NCBI RefSeq assembly: GCF_000955955.1
Contig: NZ_JYJG01000003.1
Coordinates: 124,001-188,000 of the forward strand
Length of the DNA: 64,000 nucleotides
Source: Lentzea aerocolonigenes
GTDB taxonomy: Bacteria; Actinomycetota; Actinomycetes; Mycobacteriales; Pseudonocardiaceae
Direction of reading: 5' to 3'
Part shown: positions 63,205 through 64,000 of the stretch, in pieces
How positions within the stretch are numbered: position 1 is the first letter of the stretch
How the letters are laid out: the number at the start of each line of letters is the position of its first letter
Position numbers and translations under genes: made by a program
The notes under the pieces: model-generated
Told to the model about the DNA's origin: nothing
The model's database searches: none
Seen by the model: only the letters and a program-made list of their open reading frames with translations

Positions 63205-64000
63205 TCAGCGGGCCACGGCGCGTTTGTACTGGTAGTTGGCCAGCGGAACGAAGATCAGCAGGAAGACCACCACCCAGCCGAGTGACGCGAGCACCGGGTG
63301 CTGCAGCGGCCAGACGTCCGGCGCCGGCTGCAGGGGAGAGGTGTTGCCGAACAGTTCGCGCGCGGCCAGCGTGACGGCCGAGACCGGGTTCCACTCGGCG
63401 ATGTGGCGCAGTACCGAAGGCAGCTTCTCCGCCTGCACGAATGTGTTCGCGATGTAGGTGATCGGGAAGATGAAGATGAAGCTCGCGTTGTTGAACACCT
63501 CGGGACTGCGCACCAGCAGCCCGATCCACGCCATCGCCCACGAGAACGCGTAGGCGAACAGCAGCAGGATGCCGACGGCGGCGAGCGCCTCCAGCGGGGA
63601 CGAGTGGATGCGCCAGCCGACGATCAGGCCGGTGATCATCATGATGACGACGACCAGCGCGTTGTTGACCAGGTCGGACGTCGTGCGGCCGACCAGGACG
63701 GCCGAGCGGGCCATCGGCAGCGAGCGGAACCGGTCGATGATGCCCTTGGTGATGTCCTCGGCCAGGCCGCTGCCGGTGATGGTGGCGCCGAAGAGCACGG
63801 TCTGCGCGAAGATCCCGGCCATCAGGAACTCCTGGTAGTCCATGCCGGGGATCTCGATCGAGCCGCCGAAGACGTAGGCGAACAGCAGCACGAACATGAT
63901 CGGCGCCGCGGTCGAGAACACCAGCAGGTCCGGCACGCGCTTGATCTTGATGAGGTTGCGCTTGGCGACGACCGACCCGTCCGCGAGTGCTTGCAGCAGC
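63205..64000 (-). CDS. ABC-2 type permease (daunorubicin-resistance DrrB-like), 5' end beyond window
   Basis: At least 265 residues are visible and the N-terminus lies outside. Hydrophobic helices match the ABC-2 membrane domain: LLVFSTAAPIMFVLLFAYVF, GIIDRFRSLPMARSAVLVGR (the conserved coupling segment), LLLFAYAFSWAMAWIGLLVR, and AEWNPVSAVTLAARELFG near the end. It would pair with an ATPase encoded further upstream to export a drug, lipid or polysaccharide. About 48 nt separate its stop from the following secreted-protein gene. Confidence 0.92.
   Translation of the reverse strand, partial: LLQALADGSVVAKRNLIKIKRVPDLLVFSTAAPIMFVLLFAYVFGGSIEIPGMDYQEFLMAGIFAQTVLFGATITGSGLAEDITKGIIDRFRSLPMARSAVLVGRTTSDLVNNALVVVIMMITGLIVGWRIHSSPLEALAAVGILLLFAYAFSWAMAWIGLLVRSPEVFNNASFIFIFPITYIANTFVQAEKLPSVLRHIAEWNPVSAVTLAARELFGNTSPLQPAPDVWPLQHPVLASLGWVVVFLLIFVPLANYQYKRAVAR

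Overview
The window is high-GC (about 70%), actinobacterial chromosomal DNA. Gene content and codon use point to the Pseudonocardiales (a Lentzea, Saccharothrix or Actinosynnema type organism). The reasons are frequent GTG and TTG starts, SARP/AfsR regulation, a B12-dependent ribonucleotide reductase with NrdR, LexA with TCGAAC-N4-GTTCGA boxes, DtxR linked to galactose genes, DUF4192, DUF3558 and DUF4239 proteins, and a PatA with an N-terminal GNAT domain. This assignment is inference from content, not from a database search.

Layout. 1-4.2 kb: an MFS exporter cut by the window edge, its divergent winged-helix regulator, hflX, and a beta-propeller protein with a C-terminal membrane helix. 4.2-6.4 kb: a cytochrome P450 flanked by two copies of a hairpin repeat, then a MarR/GbsR-like regulator carrying an IS30-type HTH. 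6.3-7.5 kb: the SOS locus, with lexA divergent from a small membrane protein. 7.6-13 kb: a streptogrisin-type protease behind a coupled leader ORF, two small secreted proteins and a large AfsR-type regulator. 13.2-16.6 kb: nrdR-nrdJ. 16.6-27.6 kb: a mosaic with an HNH endonuclease, LysR/SDR pair, ADP-ribosylglycohydrolase, Asp-nucleophile hydrolase, PEP-dependent phosphotransferase-folD-EcsC operon, DUF4239 protein and an anchored surface protein. 27.6-34 kb: a cascade of tiny ORFs, CBS and MBL-fold proteins, an ArsR/AHSA1 pair, a Tat-exported polysaccharide lyase-like protein, DUF3500, endonuclease V and lspA. 34-37 kb: a decaying sugar-uptake locus with an intact GH4 glycosidase, a frameshifted DeoR repressor and a wrecked ABC permease. 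37-42.3 kb: HelD, cutA, adenosine deaminase and a secreted X-Pro dipeptidyl-peptidase. 42.5-49.4 kb: a DUF4192 protein, an S9 peptidase, galE, galK, dtxR/ideR and a sulfurtransferase. 49.5-54.2 kb: a lipoprotein and the acuC-patA lysine deacetylation/acetylation pair. 54.4-60 kb: a family-3 binding lipoprotein, a DasR-like GntR regulator, and a 1176-residue predicted receptor with a cytosolic P-loop NTPase, one membrane helix and an extracellular type-1 periplasmic-binding domain. 60-64 kb: two tandem related small proteins, rtcB, a secreted protein and an ABC-2 permease cut by the edge.

No rRNA, tRNA, CRISPR array or intact transposon was seen. The most unusual items are: (i) the P-loop NTPase-TM-binding-protein receptor and its neighbours; (ii) a 20-bp-arm hairpin element in three versions, two of them beside an AT-rich palindrome; (iii) that palindrome, centred on GATATATC, recurring inside accessory genes where it forces the rare codon ATA; (iv) several small leader ORFs and RBS-masking hairpins.
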